Shown: positions 17,154 through 26,590, counted from the stretch's first letter. The stretch is DNA of 64,000 nucleotides from BOG-908 sp965199235 (GCA_965199235.1 CBDAQU010000002.1:1426001-1490000); one strand, 5' to 3'. A program made the numbers and translations. Notes: generated by a model not told the origin, from the letters alone.

Positions 17154-17559
17154 GGCTGGCGTCCGTGCTGGGCCAGGAAATCACGCACCGTGACGATCTT
17201 CGTGCCCTCATAGACCCGCAGGGCGAGCAGGTGGCGCTTGTCGCCGGTGACCAGGAAATCCGCCGAACCCGCCGCGGCGAGGGCCAGCAGGTAATTGTCG
17301 TCCGGGTCCGCCGAGACTTCGACAGCTGGCAGCTTGTCCATGGTGATGGTGAGCGCGCGCAAATCGTTAACCAGACGGCCGGCGCGAGGCGCTCGCGGAT
17401 CTTCGGGTAGCGGGTTACCCGCATGAGCTCGTCAAGCTGCGCAGGTGTGGTGAGCAGGTCGAAGCGACCGGCGCGCCAGAGCACGATGAGCTGGGCCGGC
17501 AGCGAGATGGCTGCAAGCAGCGCGCTGACCAGGATATTGGTGTCGATGACCAGCCGCAC
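17150..17559 (-). pseudogene. PIN-domain toxin with one frameshift
   Basis: MRLVIDTNILVSALL gives the first PIN acidic residue (Asp6), and LDELMRVTRYPKIRERL the second region. A single-base shift near 17380 is needed to continue into VSADPDDNYLLALAAAG and DFLVTGDKRHLLAL, which carry the remaining acidic metal ligands, ending FLAQHGRQP. PIN toxins are Mg-dependent RNases. The partner antitoxin is immediately upstream (17564-17836), intact. With the toxin broken, the antitoxin may persist harmlessly. Confidence 0.75.
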
Positions 17560-17563
17560 GGCG

Positions 17564-17836
17564 TTATCGCGCCTTGGTGGTAGGTGCCTTATTAGCCTGG
17601 CGCCCGGCGGCGACTGCCTCGTCGGCGAGCGCTTCGACTGCGTCCGCCGGCAGATCGGCGAAGCCGGCGCGCGCTTCGGCCATGGTCTGGTCGAGCACGC
17701 GCCACTTGACCGCGTCCTCGATGAATTTGGAGAGGTCGCCTTTCTTCATGCCGCGCTGGGCGAGGAAGCTGCGCACGGCGATGTCGGTGTCGCGCGACAC
17801 TGAGACGGTCCAGCGGGTGGTGGCATCGTCGGGCAT
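17564..17836 (-). CDS. Ribbon-helix-helix antitoxin of the PIN module
   Basis: 90 aa. TTRWTVSVSRDTDIAVRSFLAQ is the beta-strand and first helix, KGDLSKFIEDAVKWRV the second helix of a ribbon-helix-helix fold, and the C-terminal tail (ARAGFADLPADAVEAL) would wrap the toxin. It lies 4 nt before the PIN gene on the same strand, the standard antitoxin-toxin order. It probably represses its own promoter upstream of 17836. Confidence 0.8.
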   Translation of the reverse strand: MPDDATTRWTVSVSRDTDIAVRSFLAQRGMKKGDLSKFIEDAVKWRVLDQTMAEARAGFADLPADAVEALADEAVAAGRQANKAPTTKAR

Positions 17837-17990
17837 GGGTCACTCCGAGCAAAGATGAGCGCTTAGCAGGGTAGCAGTTTAGGCGCTTAAACGCGAGCGG
17901 AGTCGCAGCTGATATAGACGATAAAGGACATATCATACATATAAAGGGCATTTTATCGGAATGCTTGGCGGCAGCGCCGCCTCTGCTACT

Positions 17991-18686
17991 TCAATTGCTT
18001 CTAAGAGGAGAAGCGTGCGTCCTGCCAATCTGTGGAATTGGAGTGAGCCTGCAGATAAAGTTCAGGACCTCGGCGTCGCCCTCGATAAGTGAATGAACGT
18101 CAGTGACTTCCCTTAAAGACATCGGCAAAAGTCCTCGGCGTTCGACTCGGACAGTTGCCAAGACGGTAGATGGAGTATAGAATTCTGCTGTCTTCTGCAA
18201 TGACGTTTGCACGTTATGTACAAAGACCATTGCTCCGTCTGGTTTGCTTTCGACGCGCACATGTAGTCCGAGTGAAGGACTTAAAGATGACCAAAAACTT
18301 ACTGGCAACACTTCATGGTGAGTTTTATTGTAGTCTTCGATCCGCAAATCTCCCTTTGAAACGGCAACCAGGCCACCTGCTAAACCGCCGAACAGACCGA
18401 CGCCTGCACCAAGGGCTGCCCCTTGATCGCTATTGTCAGCTCTCCTGAAAAGCCCATCGCCAGTCTCAGATATATCCGAGATAATCCTTGGTTCGCGAAA
18501 CCCGCCGGATTTGATGGTCCTACTCGTTTCTTGTAATGACATAGGACGTTCCGGAAACTGCCCGGAGACAGCTGTAATCACGGCTGGTAACGATGGAGAA
18601 ATTCGAATTGCAGACGCACAGCAGCCTAGGAGCCCACAGAACATGACCGCTACCGTCCGAGCAGCAACAAGCGCGCAATCTCTCAC
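17991..18686 (-). CDS. Probable lipoprotein, unknown
   Basis: 231 aa. The N-terminus (ALVAARTVAVMFCGLLGCCAS) has a hydrophobic core ending in a lipobox-like LLGC, so it may be lipidated and anchored in the envelope. A glycine-rich hydrophobic segment (GAALGAGVGLFGGLAGGLVAV, ~90-110) may be a second membrane contact. The start overlaps the upstream membrane protein's stop as ATGA, so the two are co-translated. No family recognised. Confidence 0.6.
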   Translation of the reverse strand: MRDCALVAARTVAVMFCGLLGCCASAIRISPSLPAVITAVSGQFPERPMSLQETSRTIKSGGFREPRIISDISETGDGLFRRADNSDQGAALGAGVGLFGGLAGGLVAVSKGDLRIEDYNKTHHEVLPVSFWSSLSPSLGLHVRVESKPDGAMVFVHNVQTSLQKTAEFYTPSTVLATVRVERRGLLPMSLREVTDVHSLIEGDAEVLNFICRLTPIPQIGRTHASPLRSN

Positions 18687-19078
18687 GAGGTTTCCATTAC
18701 GATTACGCTATCCGCCACCAACGCCATGACACAGGCTCCCGCGAAAGCCGTGATCCAGCCTTGTGATGCAATCAAACCGCCAATAACATCGAGATCAAGG
18801 CGCCGGGCGAGCATGGATTGTGCCAAGGCATAGTGCACATGCACGGCAACAAAAATACCGCACGAGGCTGAGAGGACGAAGAGACCTACAACAGCTAAAC
18901 AACCAAGCGACGGACGTTTCGACGGCCGCAAGAACTGACGGGTAACCAGAGCCGTCGCTACCAACATCCCGGTCGTCAATGTAACTAGCGTTGACACAAC
19001 GCTAGAGAGTTCTTTTGCGGCATCAATTAGTAGCTGGTCGTTCGATGGGTCTGAGTGGAATAAGCATATTCGATCCAT
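18683..19078 (-). CDS. Small integral membrane protein, unknown
   Basis: 131 aa with three predicted transmembrane helices: VVSTLVTLTTGMLVATALV (~27-45), LGCLAVVGLFVLSASCGIFV (~58-77) and WITAFAGACVMALVADSVIV (~107-126). It lies directly upstream of and overlapping the probable lipoprotein, forming a two-gene envelope unit. No catalytic motif. Confidence 0.6.
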   Translation of the reverse strand: MDRICLFHSDPSNDQLLIDAAKELSSVVSTLVTLTTGMLVATALVTRQFLRPSKRPSLGCLAVVGLFVLSASCGIFVAVHVHYALAQSMLARRLDLDVIGGLIASQGWITAFAGACVMALVADSVIVMETS

Positions 19079-19534
19079 ATTCTGGCTGAAGCAAGTGAAA
19101 GGCGGCCACTTCTAGGCAGCAGAACCCCAATAGCAGGGCACATGGACGGAAGTGACGCGCGTGATTGACAAAAAGTCGCATCTATTTGTCCGGAGGTCTA
19201 AATCGAGTAACGCCAGCGGCCGTTGTTGATTATCTAACACCAAGCAGCGCCAAAATTAAGTAAGAGCCTTACGCGCAGGGTGCAAACCATAAAGACGGTA
19301 TCTCAGCCAAGGATTGGGGGACGGCGCGTCGAGCGCCGGGCGTAGGAGGCCGAGAGTGGCAGGCGCGGCAGGAGGAGTCGAGCGCCGGGGACTGGCGCGA
19401 GAGCTGGGGCGAACCTCGAGCGGCAAGAGGCAAGGACGCGGGCTGGGCTTGGGCGGTAGCAGAACCACTTGGCAAAGCGCGACCTCCGCGCATCCCATGC
19501 ATAATACAGCTCGTATGGAGGATTGTTCTGTCCA
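19079..19534. other. Non-coding region before a Phd-type antitoxin
   Basis: Open frames here are short, on both strands, arginine-rich and unconvincing. The promoter of the downstream module is expected near 19490-19520 (GCATAATACAGC); GGAG at 19517-19520 is 14 nt from the ATG. No RNA gene is seen. Confidence 0.35.
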
Positions 19535-19791
19535 ATGTTCAGAGTTCCTGCCGGTGAGTTTCAGCGTAATATCGGCCACTATCAGGATATGTCCTGACTC
19601 AGCCCGTCGGGGTCACACGCAATGGCCGTGAGCGCACCGTGCTGATTTCCGCCGACGAGTATCAGCGTCTCAAGCGGCGTGACCGCCAGGTGCTGACCCT
19701 TTCCGACTTCACCGATGCAGACGTTGCCGCCTTTGAGGCGACACGCGCGCCCGAGTCATCGAAGGCGTTCGACCACGAGCTACAGCAGTAG
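19535..19791 (+). pseudogene. Phd/YefM-type antitoxin, frameshifted
   Basis: From the ATG at 19535, FRVPAGEFQRNIGHYQDM is the Phd/YefM start (DNA-binding domain). One base is missing after GATATG, and the next frame continues QPVGVTRNGRERTVLIS, then ADEYQRLKRRD and the toxin-binding tail, ending with TAG at 19789. Restoring the base gives ~85 residues, the usual length. It precedes a PemK/MazF-like toxin remnant. Confidence 0.7.
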
Positions 19792-19793
19792 CG

Positions 19794-20235
19794 ATGCGGC
19801 GTTCCCCGTCCCTGTCCCCAGCCTCGTTATCCGTTACAGCTATCGTTGGGCGTCGGAGCACGCGCGGCCAGGAGGAGGGCGTCAAAGACCGGCCGTGCGC
19901 CATCGTTCTCGCCACGGCCAATGCGGCGGGCGACCAGGTGGTAACGGTGCTGCCGATTTCGCACACGCCGCCGTCTAATCCGCTCCTTGCCGTCGAGATG
20001 CCCGCCGTCGTCAAAAATCGTTTGAAGCTGGATGACAAGCGGTCGTGGGTGGTGCTGGCCGAGGCCAACCGCTTTACCTAGACTAGCCGGGGTCCGACCT
20101 GCGCTCATTGCGATCGGGCGACGCACAGAGTGCGACATACGGCCCCTTGCCTTATGGCCTATTGACGAAATCCGCCTCAAGTTCATAGCCGCGCTGAAAG
20201 GTCAAACCGTGCACGCTGTGCCGAGACCGGATTGA
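19794..20235 (+). pseudogene. PemK/MazF-like growth-inhibitor toxin, frameshifted
   Basis: Segments of an SH3-like RNA-cleaving toxin occur in successive frames: PVPSLVIRYSYRWASEHAR, then KDRPCAIVLATAN and VVTVLPISHTPPS, then RSWVVLAEANRFT, and finally DEIRLKFIAALKGQT. At least three shifts separate them. The order and the upstream Phd antitoxin identify a dead type II toxin-antitoxin module. Confidence 0.65.
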
Positions 20236-20254
20236 CCCGGTGTAGCCTTTTCGC

Positions 20255-23097
20255 ATGACCCCAACTGCTTTGATCTCCAAATGGCGAGCCAATGCCCGCA
20301 ACGAGCGTGCCGCTGCTCAGGAGCACTTTCTGGACCTGTGTGCGTTGCTCGATGAGCCAACGCCTAACTCCGACCCGACCGGCGCAGCCTATGCCTTCGA
20401 GAAGGGCGCCACCAAGGCCAGCGGCGGCGAGGGCTGGGCCGATGTGTGGCGGCGCGGACGGTTCGCCTGGGAATACAAGGGGAAGCACAAGGACTTGGAC
20501 GCCGCGCACCGGCAGCTCCTGCAGTACGCGGGCGCGCTGGAAAACCCGCCGTTGCTGGTCACGTCCGACATCGAGCGCATCACCATTCGCACCAACTGGA
20601 CCAATGCCGTGTCCGAGCGGCACGAGGTGCGATTGGAGGAACTGGCCGACCCGATTCGGCTAGGCGTGCTCAAATCGGTCTTTGCTGACCCCGAACGCCT
20701 GCGACCGGGCACAACACGGGCGGCGCTGACCGCCAAGGCTGCGGCGGAGTTTGCCAAGCTGGCGGGCAGCTCGGCACCCGCGGGAACGCCCCGCAGGCGG
20801 TTACCCACTTCGTCAATCGGTTGGTGTTCTGCCTGTTCGCCGATGACGTGGGCTTGCTGCCCGCCGGGCTGTTCGAGCGGATGCTGGACGCCTCGCGCAA
20901 GCGGCCGGTGCAATTCGAGGGTTACGCGCGCCGGCTGTTCGCGGCGATGGCCGAGCGAGGCGGAGAGGTGGATTTCACCCCCGTCGCTTGGTTCAACGGC
21001 GGCCTGTTCGATGATGCCGCCGCGCTTCCGCTGGAAGCGGACGACATCGCCCTGTTGCAGCGGGTGTCGGCGCTGGATTCGGCGGAGGTGGACCCCTCCA
21101 TCCTCGGCACCCTGTTCGAGCGTGGCCTGGACCCCGACAAGCGCAGCCAGCTTGGGGCACACTACACCTCCGCGAGATGATCGAGCGGTTGATCGAGCCG
21201 GTTGTGCGCCGTCCGTTGCTGGCCGAGTGGAGCGAGGTGCAGGCGCAGATCGCGGCGGCGCTGGCGGCAGTCAATGCGGCCAAGACAGGCAGCAAGGCCA
21301 AGCGCGACGCGCCACGCCGGGCGGAGACGCTGTTTCGCGGCTTTCTGGACCGGCTGCGGGCGTTTCGCGTGCTGGACCCGGCCTGCGGCTCCGGCAATTT
21401 CCTGTATCTCGCCTTGCTCGCGCTAAAGGATCTTGAGCATCAGGCCATGGTGGAGGCCGAGGCGATCGGCTTGCAGCGTGAGTTCCCGCAGGTGGGGCCG
21501 GAGGCCGTGCTAGGATTGGAGGTGAACCCTTACGCGGCAGAGCTGGCGCGCGTGTCGGTCTGGATTGGACACATCCAGTGGGCACGCCGGCACGGCTTCC
21601 CAGCGCCGTCCGATCCGTTGTTGCGGACCCTCGACACCATCGCGTGCCGAGACGCCGTGCTGGCCGACGACGGTAGCCAGGCAGCATGGCCTCTGGCGAA
21701 CGTAGTTGTGGGCAATCCGCCATTCCTTGGCGGCAAGCGCATACGGACCGTGTTGGGTGACGCGTACTGCGCCCGGTTGTTCGCCGCCTACGCCGACCAG
21801 GTTCCGGCCGAGGCGGACTTGGTTTGCTATTGGGTGGCGAGAGCACAGCGGGCCGTTGTGGCCGGCGAGCTGTCGGGCGCGGGCCTGGTGACAACGAACA
21901 GCATTCGGGGTGGTGTCAACCGGCGGGTGCTTGAGCCGATGGCACAGGCGGGGGCAATCTCGACGGCTTGGGCCGACGAGCCTTGGACCCTCGACGGGGC
22001 GACCGTACGGGTGTCGCTCGTCTGCTGGGGCCGTGGCCCCGCACCTGCGCCGATGCTGGACGGCGTTGCAGTGCCGGCGATCCATGCGGACCTGACGGCC
22101 GGGGCAGCCAATCTGACGACAGCGCGTAGGCTGCCGGTGTCGCCTTCATGGGCGACACCAAGGGAGGCGCCTTCGACGTGCCGGGCGAGCTGGCGCGGCA
22201 ATGGTTGCTGCTGCCCAGCAACGCCAATGGCAGGCCCAACGCCGACGTGCTCCGGCCATGGGCGAACGGCATGGACGTGACCCGGCGGCCGTCCAACACA
22301 TGGATCATCGACTTTGGCTGGACCATGACGGAAGGCGAGGCAGCCTATTATGCTGCCCCATACGCCTATATCGCTCAGCATGTCCGGCCGGTGCGGGCCA
22401 CGAACAAGCGGGAGGCATATGCGCGGACTTGGTGGCGGCACGTGGAAGCACGGCCTGGAATGCACCACGCCTTGGCGGGCCTACCACGGTTTATCGTGAC
22501 CCCGCGGGTTGCTAAACATAGAACCTTTTCTTGGCTGGCGCGTCCAACCTTACCCGACACGCGGCTATTCGCCTTGGCACGGGATGACGACACTTTCTTT
22601 GGCATCCTGCATTCTCGGATGAGGTGTGGTCTTTAGCAACGGCGTCTTGGCATAGGGTCGGCAACGATCCGACTTACAACGCGACTGTGTGCTTCGAGAC
22701 GTTTCCGTCCCCTGCCGAATTGTCTCCTGTTAGCCCGGCCACATCCTATGTCAACGACGCACGGGCGCAGGCCATTGCGCAGGCCGCACAAGCACTGGTC
22801 ACAGCACGTGATCGCTGGCTGGACCCGGTTGAGTTGGTGCTGACAGTTCCCGAGGTGGTGACCGGTTTTCCGAATCGCCTTGTGCCAAAGGATGATGCCG
22901 CAGCGACAACGCTACGCGGGCGCACGTTGACGGCTCTCTACAATCAGCGAGGCAAACCAGAAGGTGCTTGGCTCGACGCCCTCCATCGCGCGTTGGACGA
23001 GGCCGTAGCCGCCGCCTATGGCTGGCCGGTAAATCTTTCTGATGACGAGACCCTAACGCGACTTCTGGCTTTGAATCACGCCCGCACCGGAGCCTGA
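20255..23097 (+). pseudogene. MmeI-like type IIG restriction-methyltransferase, four frameshifts
   Basis: About 945 codons in five frames. Part 1 has WEYKGKHKDLDAAHRQLLQY (a D/ExK-type nuclease element). Part 2 (from 20821) is the helical spacer ending LGAHYTS. Part 3 (21177) has the methylase motif I LDPACGSGNFLYLAL and the adenine-methylase motif IV VVVGNPPFLGG. Part 4 (22148) holds the target-recognition region. Part 5 (22624-23097) is the MmeI-type C-terminus (ALYNQRG...AAYGWP). Breaks are near 20790, 21172, 22140 and 22620; three look like one- or two-base losses. Intact, it would cut and methylate DNA as one polypeptide. Confidence 0.78.
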
Positions 23098-23561
23098 CCA
23101 TCAGTGGTCTGAGCTGCTATGTGCGTGCCGACCTCTCGAACGTGGGAGCGTACAATCGAAATCATATTGCGAGTCTCAGGGAGACAAGCCGACTTGTTCT
23201 CCAGATAACGCAGGCTGTGGCTGATATGAAGCGGGCTGAGTGTCGCGATCAATTCTGACACAGCCGGATGATCAGGCGGTTAGCCCTCATTGCGTGCGGC
23301 GACGAGTCCATAACCCAGATTATGTCCAACCTTTTTCAGCGTCTTTCTATTCCCGCCATGCAAAGCGATGAACGCTTTGAGCGATAGCTCCAAAGCAAAA
23401 CACAGGTTCACGCTTATTGCCGGCCAATGTTCCGGTTCACTTGGTTCGCAGAGGTGTCTTTCATGCGTAGCCTCGGCGGCTATTAGAAACCCGACGGCAC
23501 CGGCACAGAGCAGACGCGCCGTTGCACGGTTTTCTTCGGGCGTAGCAGATGATCCGGGCAA
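23076..23561 (-). pseudogene. HEPN-like protein with an in-frame stop
   Basis: The ATG at 23561 gives 93 codons (ATARLLCAGAVGFLIAAEA, ALELSLKAFIALHGG, KKVGHNLGYGLVAARNEG), then TAA at 23280-23282. The same frame continues without a break for 67 codons (AVSELIATLSPLHISHSLRY, then IVRSHVREVG). The LELSLKA...GHNL pattern resembles the HEPN/AbiV-like helical bundles found in plasmid and defence RNases, where the usual catalytic RxxxxH cannot be assigned confidently here. A Leu codon (TTA) changed to TAA would explain the stop. Confidence 0.55.
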
Positions 23562-23574
23562 GACGCGCGGAGCC

Positions 23575-23760
23575 CTATCGCATCGTCCGCGCGACCCACA
23601 TAACGCTAACTGTCAGCACGATTCCAGCCGCAAGAATTCCGGCACCTGCCATTGCGGCCAAAAGAACCGGCTCAGCTATTGCTGCGCCGACAATCAATGG
23701 AACAGCCGCGACAACGGCTTGTCCGGCGGCAGAACCAGAAGTTTTGATGAAGTTTTCCAT
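23575..23760 (-). CDS. Small hydrophobic protein, last gene of the dynamin operon
   Basis: 61 aa from the ATG at 23760, with AGAAG upstream; MENFIKTSGSAAGQ then two hydrophobic helices (VVAAVPLIVGAAIAEPVLL and MAGAGILAAGIVLTVSVMWV) and a basic end (ARTMR). It is 32 nt after the 56-residue membrane protein and on the same strand as the GTPase. A small two-helix inner-membrane protein; function unknown. Confidence 0.6.
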   Translation of the reverse strand: MENFIKTSGSAAGQAVVAAVPLIVGAAIAEPVLLAAMAGAGILAAGIVLTVSVMWVARTMR

Positions 23761-23792
23761 TTTGTCTTCTTTCAGTGGATAGTGATTGCGAT

Positions 23793-23963
23793 TCAATGCA
23801 ATCCAAATAGTAAGGCGACGACGATCCAGACTGGTGCGCCGAGGAGAAACATTAATAGTAGTCCAGCCAAATGCAGGAGAAACGGCCCTAGTGCTATCAA
23901 CAGGATCAACCCTGCAATAGTGCTAAAAAACGCTCCGCAGGCATCAGCTAATCCCTCAAACAT
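23793..23963 (-). CDS. Small membrane protein coupled to the dynamin-like GTPase
   Basis: 56 aa: MFEGLADACGAFFSTIAGLI, then two strongly hydrophobic helices (LLIALGPFLLHLAGLLLMFL and APVWIVVALLFGL). The ATG is 5 nt after the GTPase stop, so translation is probably coupled. Together with the next gene it adds two tiny membrane proteins to a membrane-remodelling GTPase, suggesting a membrane-localised complex. Confidence 0.65.
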   Translation of the reverse strand: MFEGLADACGAFFSTIAGLILLIALGPFLLHLAGLLLMFLLGAPVWIVVALLFGLH

Positions 23964-23968
23964 ACTTG

Positions 23969-26155
23969 TCACGACTTCGCTCCCTCCAAAGGACGCCAGG
24001 GCAGGAACATTAGAAAGGCTCGCCGCGCGGCAATCCGATCCGAACGTTCACGCAGTACGCGCTCAGGTGTGGCAAGCTGCGCTTCCAGGCGGGCAAGATG
24101 CTGCGCGTACTCAGCCTCGGTCGCGCCAATCGCCTTATTGAAGGCGTGCAGGGAGTCGTTCCAAAAGTGCTCACAACGTACCCAAATTTCGCCAAGCACG
24201 TTTTTAGTGGTGATTTGCTTTTCAAGCTCTGCAACGAGGCGCGATTGCCAGGAGCGTCCAAAGACCTGCCATGCCAGAATGCCGGCGGTCAGAGCGATGC
24301 CGATGCCGATGCCGACCGGTCCGCCAAGCGCGGAGACAATGGAAACCCCGGTGGCAGTACCGCCGGCTATACCAATGCCAAGGCGGGCTAGCAGGCTGAC
24401 GACCTGTGGCACTAAGAGATAGGCACCCAAATTACTTCCGCCGGCGACGATTGCTGCCCAGCCAGCTAGCGCGCCGAAAGTACCGCCGCCGGCGAGACTG
24501 CCGAGAAAGACCGCACGTGCATCGAAGGGGACAGAGGTTTTCATGATTCCGGAGTTCGCGGACAAGTCGTAATGACGAAGGAGGATCTCAACTTCGTCGG
24601 CCAGAGGTTCGGCTTTTGCAGTTAGAAATTGCTCGATTCGCGCGCGCGCCTCTCCCATCACTGCATCGACGGCGCCGTCTTGGGCCTCCTTAGCGTTCTT
24701 GAATTTTTTGTCTTCGATGATCTTCCCGAGCCCCTCTGTCGTGAATAGCGGCGTGATTTCGTGCTCAATGAATGTGGCGGTTGCTGTCCTTGCGGCCTGG
24801 ATAATGGCCGTCACGCGCTGCTTACGATCCCCGATACGTGCGCGGCGCTCAGGTTCCCCTGCCAGGAAAACCGCCATGTCTTGCGCAGCTTGTTCGCCTG
24901 CCCGCAGCACTCCGTGAACATGCTCAATCTCTTGGTTGAGAGAGCCATCGGCGGTGGAACGGAAACGGGCAACGGCTTCGTCCAACCGACTCCCGATTCC
25001 GTGGGGCAATACCGATGTAAGAAGTTCGCGCAAGTCTGCTTCGACCGACATCCGCAACGCCGGTTGCTCGACAAACCAGCCAAACATGCGACTTCGAAAC
25101 GCCGCCACATCTGGCAAAGGCGGCGTATCAGCCGTCCGAGTGATCCCTGTCCGAAGGCGATCATGCAGACGCCGCGCCGCAGCATCTAACCCCCCCGAAA
25201 CTTCAGAGTCCTTCACGCCAGAATGGACGTGGGTGGCGAGTATGAGCAAATTACGCACGCGATCCGTGCCGGGCAGAACCGGTAGATGCGCCAGCGCTTC
25301 TTGTAGCTTGGCGATGTCCTCTTCATTCATGAAGCCAGTAAGAGGCGATAGGTAAGCAAGTGCGTCGCCGTAGGGCTGTGCCGATCCAGCCAGCTTGTCG
25401 TCGTAGGCGTCGTGCCCGTAGCCAGGCGTGTCGATCAGGTCGCAGGCTTGTAACAGGGGGGCGTCGATGTAAATGAGTGCTGAACCCGGCTTTCCATCCA
25501 AAACGCTGCGTTCGGCGTCGTCTGTGACATGCATGCCGTAGCGGCTTAGTGTTTCGAAGTCGCCAGCCAGTAGCCGATGCGCTTCGCATGTGGCCTGGTC
25601 GTCCGCATCCCTGAGATTGAACGTATCGTCCATGATCCAGACGTTTTCGGTTTGCCAGTGCGGCTTGTCCTGAATGTGTCGGACGAGACAAACGACAGCC
25701 GTCGCTGGCCGATAGGCCGTTGGCAGGCGATCGGCGCCGAACAGAGTATTAGCTAACCGCGACTTGCCGGCGTCAAAGCGCCCCCACAGCACGAGCCGTG
25801 GCTTGCGACCGAGTTTAGGCAGCCCATTGAGCAGATCGCCGATGTCTAGCGCTGGCGCAACCGTGTCCTCAGGAAGGAGCGCCGGCTGATTGGCAGCATA
25901 GTCGCCAAGCTGCGCTAGCCGCTGTTGGATCGGCACATAGGGTAAGCCGGGATCCAGACCCGCATCCATGTCTGGGTGTCCGCAGGCTGCGATCCACTCC
26001 TGCGCCATACGCAGCGGCACGTTGTCAGGATTGTTCTCGTAGCGCTGGACCTGGCTCTGCGCGATGCCGAGGCGTCTAGCGAGTTCGGCCTGCGTCAGGC
26101 CTGCATTCTCGCGCTGCTCCTTGAGATCGAAATCGAACACGGAGGGGGCGGCCAC
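23969..26155 (-). CDS. XRE-HTH / dynamin-like GTPase fusion
   Basis: 728 aa from a GTG at 26155, 4 nt after the upstream gene. Residues ~10-55 form an XRE helix-turn-helix (RENAGLTQAELARRLGIAQS, QVQRYE). Then comes a dynamin-type GTPase: G1 GRFDAGKS (125-132), G2 Thr in ATAVV (~152), G3 DTPGYG (242-247); the G4 N/TKxD is degenerate (LLILATHVHSG, ~303-313). A helical stalk follows, then a long glycine-rich hydrophobic region (~556-650: LGSLAGGGTFGALAGWAAIV, IGIAGGTATGVSIVSALGG) that could insert in membrane like the paddle of bacterial dynamins, and a coiled C-terminus. Bacterial dynamins remodel membranes and some protect against phage. A sequence-specific DNA-binding head on such a protein is unusual. 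Confidence 0.82.
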   Translation of the reverse strand: MAAPSVFDFDLKEQRENAGLTQAELARRLGIAQSQVQRYENNPDNVPLRMAQEWIAACGHPDMDAGLDPGLPYVPIQQRLAQLGDYAANQPALLPEDTVAPALDIGDLLNGLPKLGRKPRLVLWGRFDAGKSRLANTLFGADRLPTAYRPATAVVCLVRHIQDKPHWQTENVWIMDDTFNLRDADDQATCEAHRLLAGDFETLSRYGMHVTDDAERSVLDGKPGSALIYIDAPLLQACDLIDTPGYGHDAYDDKLAGSAQPYGDALAYLSPLTGFMNEEDIAKLQEALAHLPVLPGTDRVRNLLILATHVHSGVKDSEVSGGLDAAARRLHDRLRTGITRTADTPPLPDVAAFRSRMFGWFVEQPALRMSVEADLRELLTSVLPHGIGSRLDEAVARFRSTADGSLNQEIEHVHGVLRAGEQAAQDMAVFLAGEPERRARIGDRKQRVTAIIQAARTATATFIEHEITPLFTTEGLGKIIEDKKFKNAKEAQDGAVDAVMGEARARIEQFLTAKAEPLADEVEILLRHYDLSANSGIMKTSVPFDARAVFLGSLAGGGTFGALAGWAAIVAGGSNLGAYLLVPQVVSLLARLGIGIAGGTATGVSIVSALGGPVGIGIGIALTAGILAWQVFGRSWQSRLVAELEKQITTKNVLGEIWVRCEHFWNDSLHAFNKAIGATEAEYAQHLARLEAQLATPERVLRERSDRIAARRAFLMFLPWRPLEGAKS

Positions 26156-26159
26156 AGCC

Positions 26160-26468
26160 TCAAGCCTCTGCCATGAAGCCGCGTCGCGAACGACGCGATG
26201 GGCGATAGGTTCTCGGGCTGAAGATGGTGATTAGCTGGCCGTCCTCATCGAACACAGCAGTTCCACCACCCTTGTCGAGCAGACGAATGACGCGGCTGCG
26301 AACCGCATCAATGGCGTCAAGACAGGCACGCAGGTCGCGGCTGTCCAGCACCTGCCGTTCGCCGACCCAGGTTCCGTGCCCCTGGATCAACTCGATCAAC
26401 GCGTTTGAAAAGCCCCGGCTATTGGCTCGCATACGTCCGTGCCGGGTCATTGCTACTGCTTTGCTCAC
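26160..26468 (-). CDS. DUF4258-like small protein, first gene of the dynamin operon
   Basis: 102 aa from a GTG at 26468 that follows GAGGAGG at 5 nt, better than any upstream start. MTRHGRMRANSRGFSNALIE then GHGTWVGERQVL, and a strand pair RLLDKGGGTAVFDEDGQLIT, resemble DUF4258, a small RelE/ParE-like fold with a conserved H-x-x-x-M/R start and a VITV-like end. It is arginine-rich (RTYRPSRRSRRG), so nucleic-acid contact is plausible. Ends 4 nt before the GTPase start. It could be a toxin-like or sensor component. Confidence 0.65.
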   Translation of the reverse strand: MSKAVAMTRHGRMRANSRGFSNALIELIQGHGTWVGERQVLDSRDLRACLDAIDAVRSRVIRLLDKGGGTAVFDEDGQLITIFSPRTYRPSRRSRRGFMAEA

Positions 26469-26590
26469 GTCCACCTCCTCGCCTCGTAAAGCCGATTTGG
26501 CAGAAACCTTGATCGTAATCAAGTCAGAAAATGCTCTCGGAGCATAAAATACCATAATAGCCGCGTTGTGTTGGAATGAGGATGATCGGA

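Noticed and set aside
20389..21162. 257-codon minus-strand ORF
   Set aside because: Shadow of the restriction-methyltransferase parts 1 and 2.
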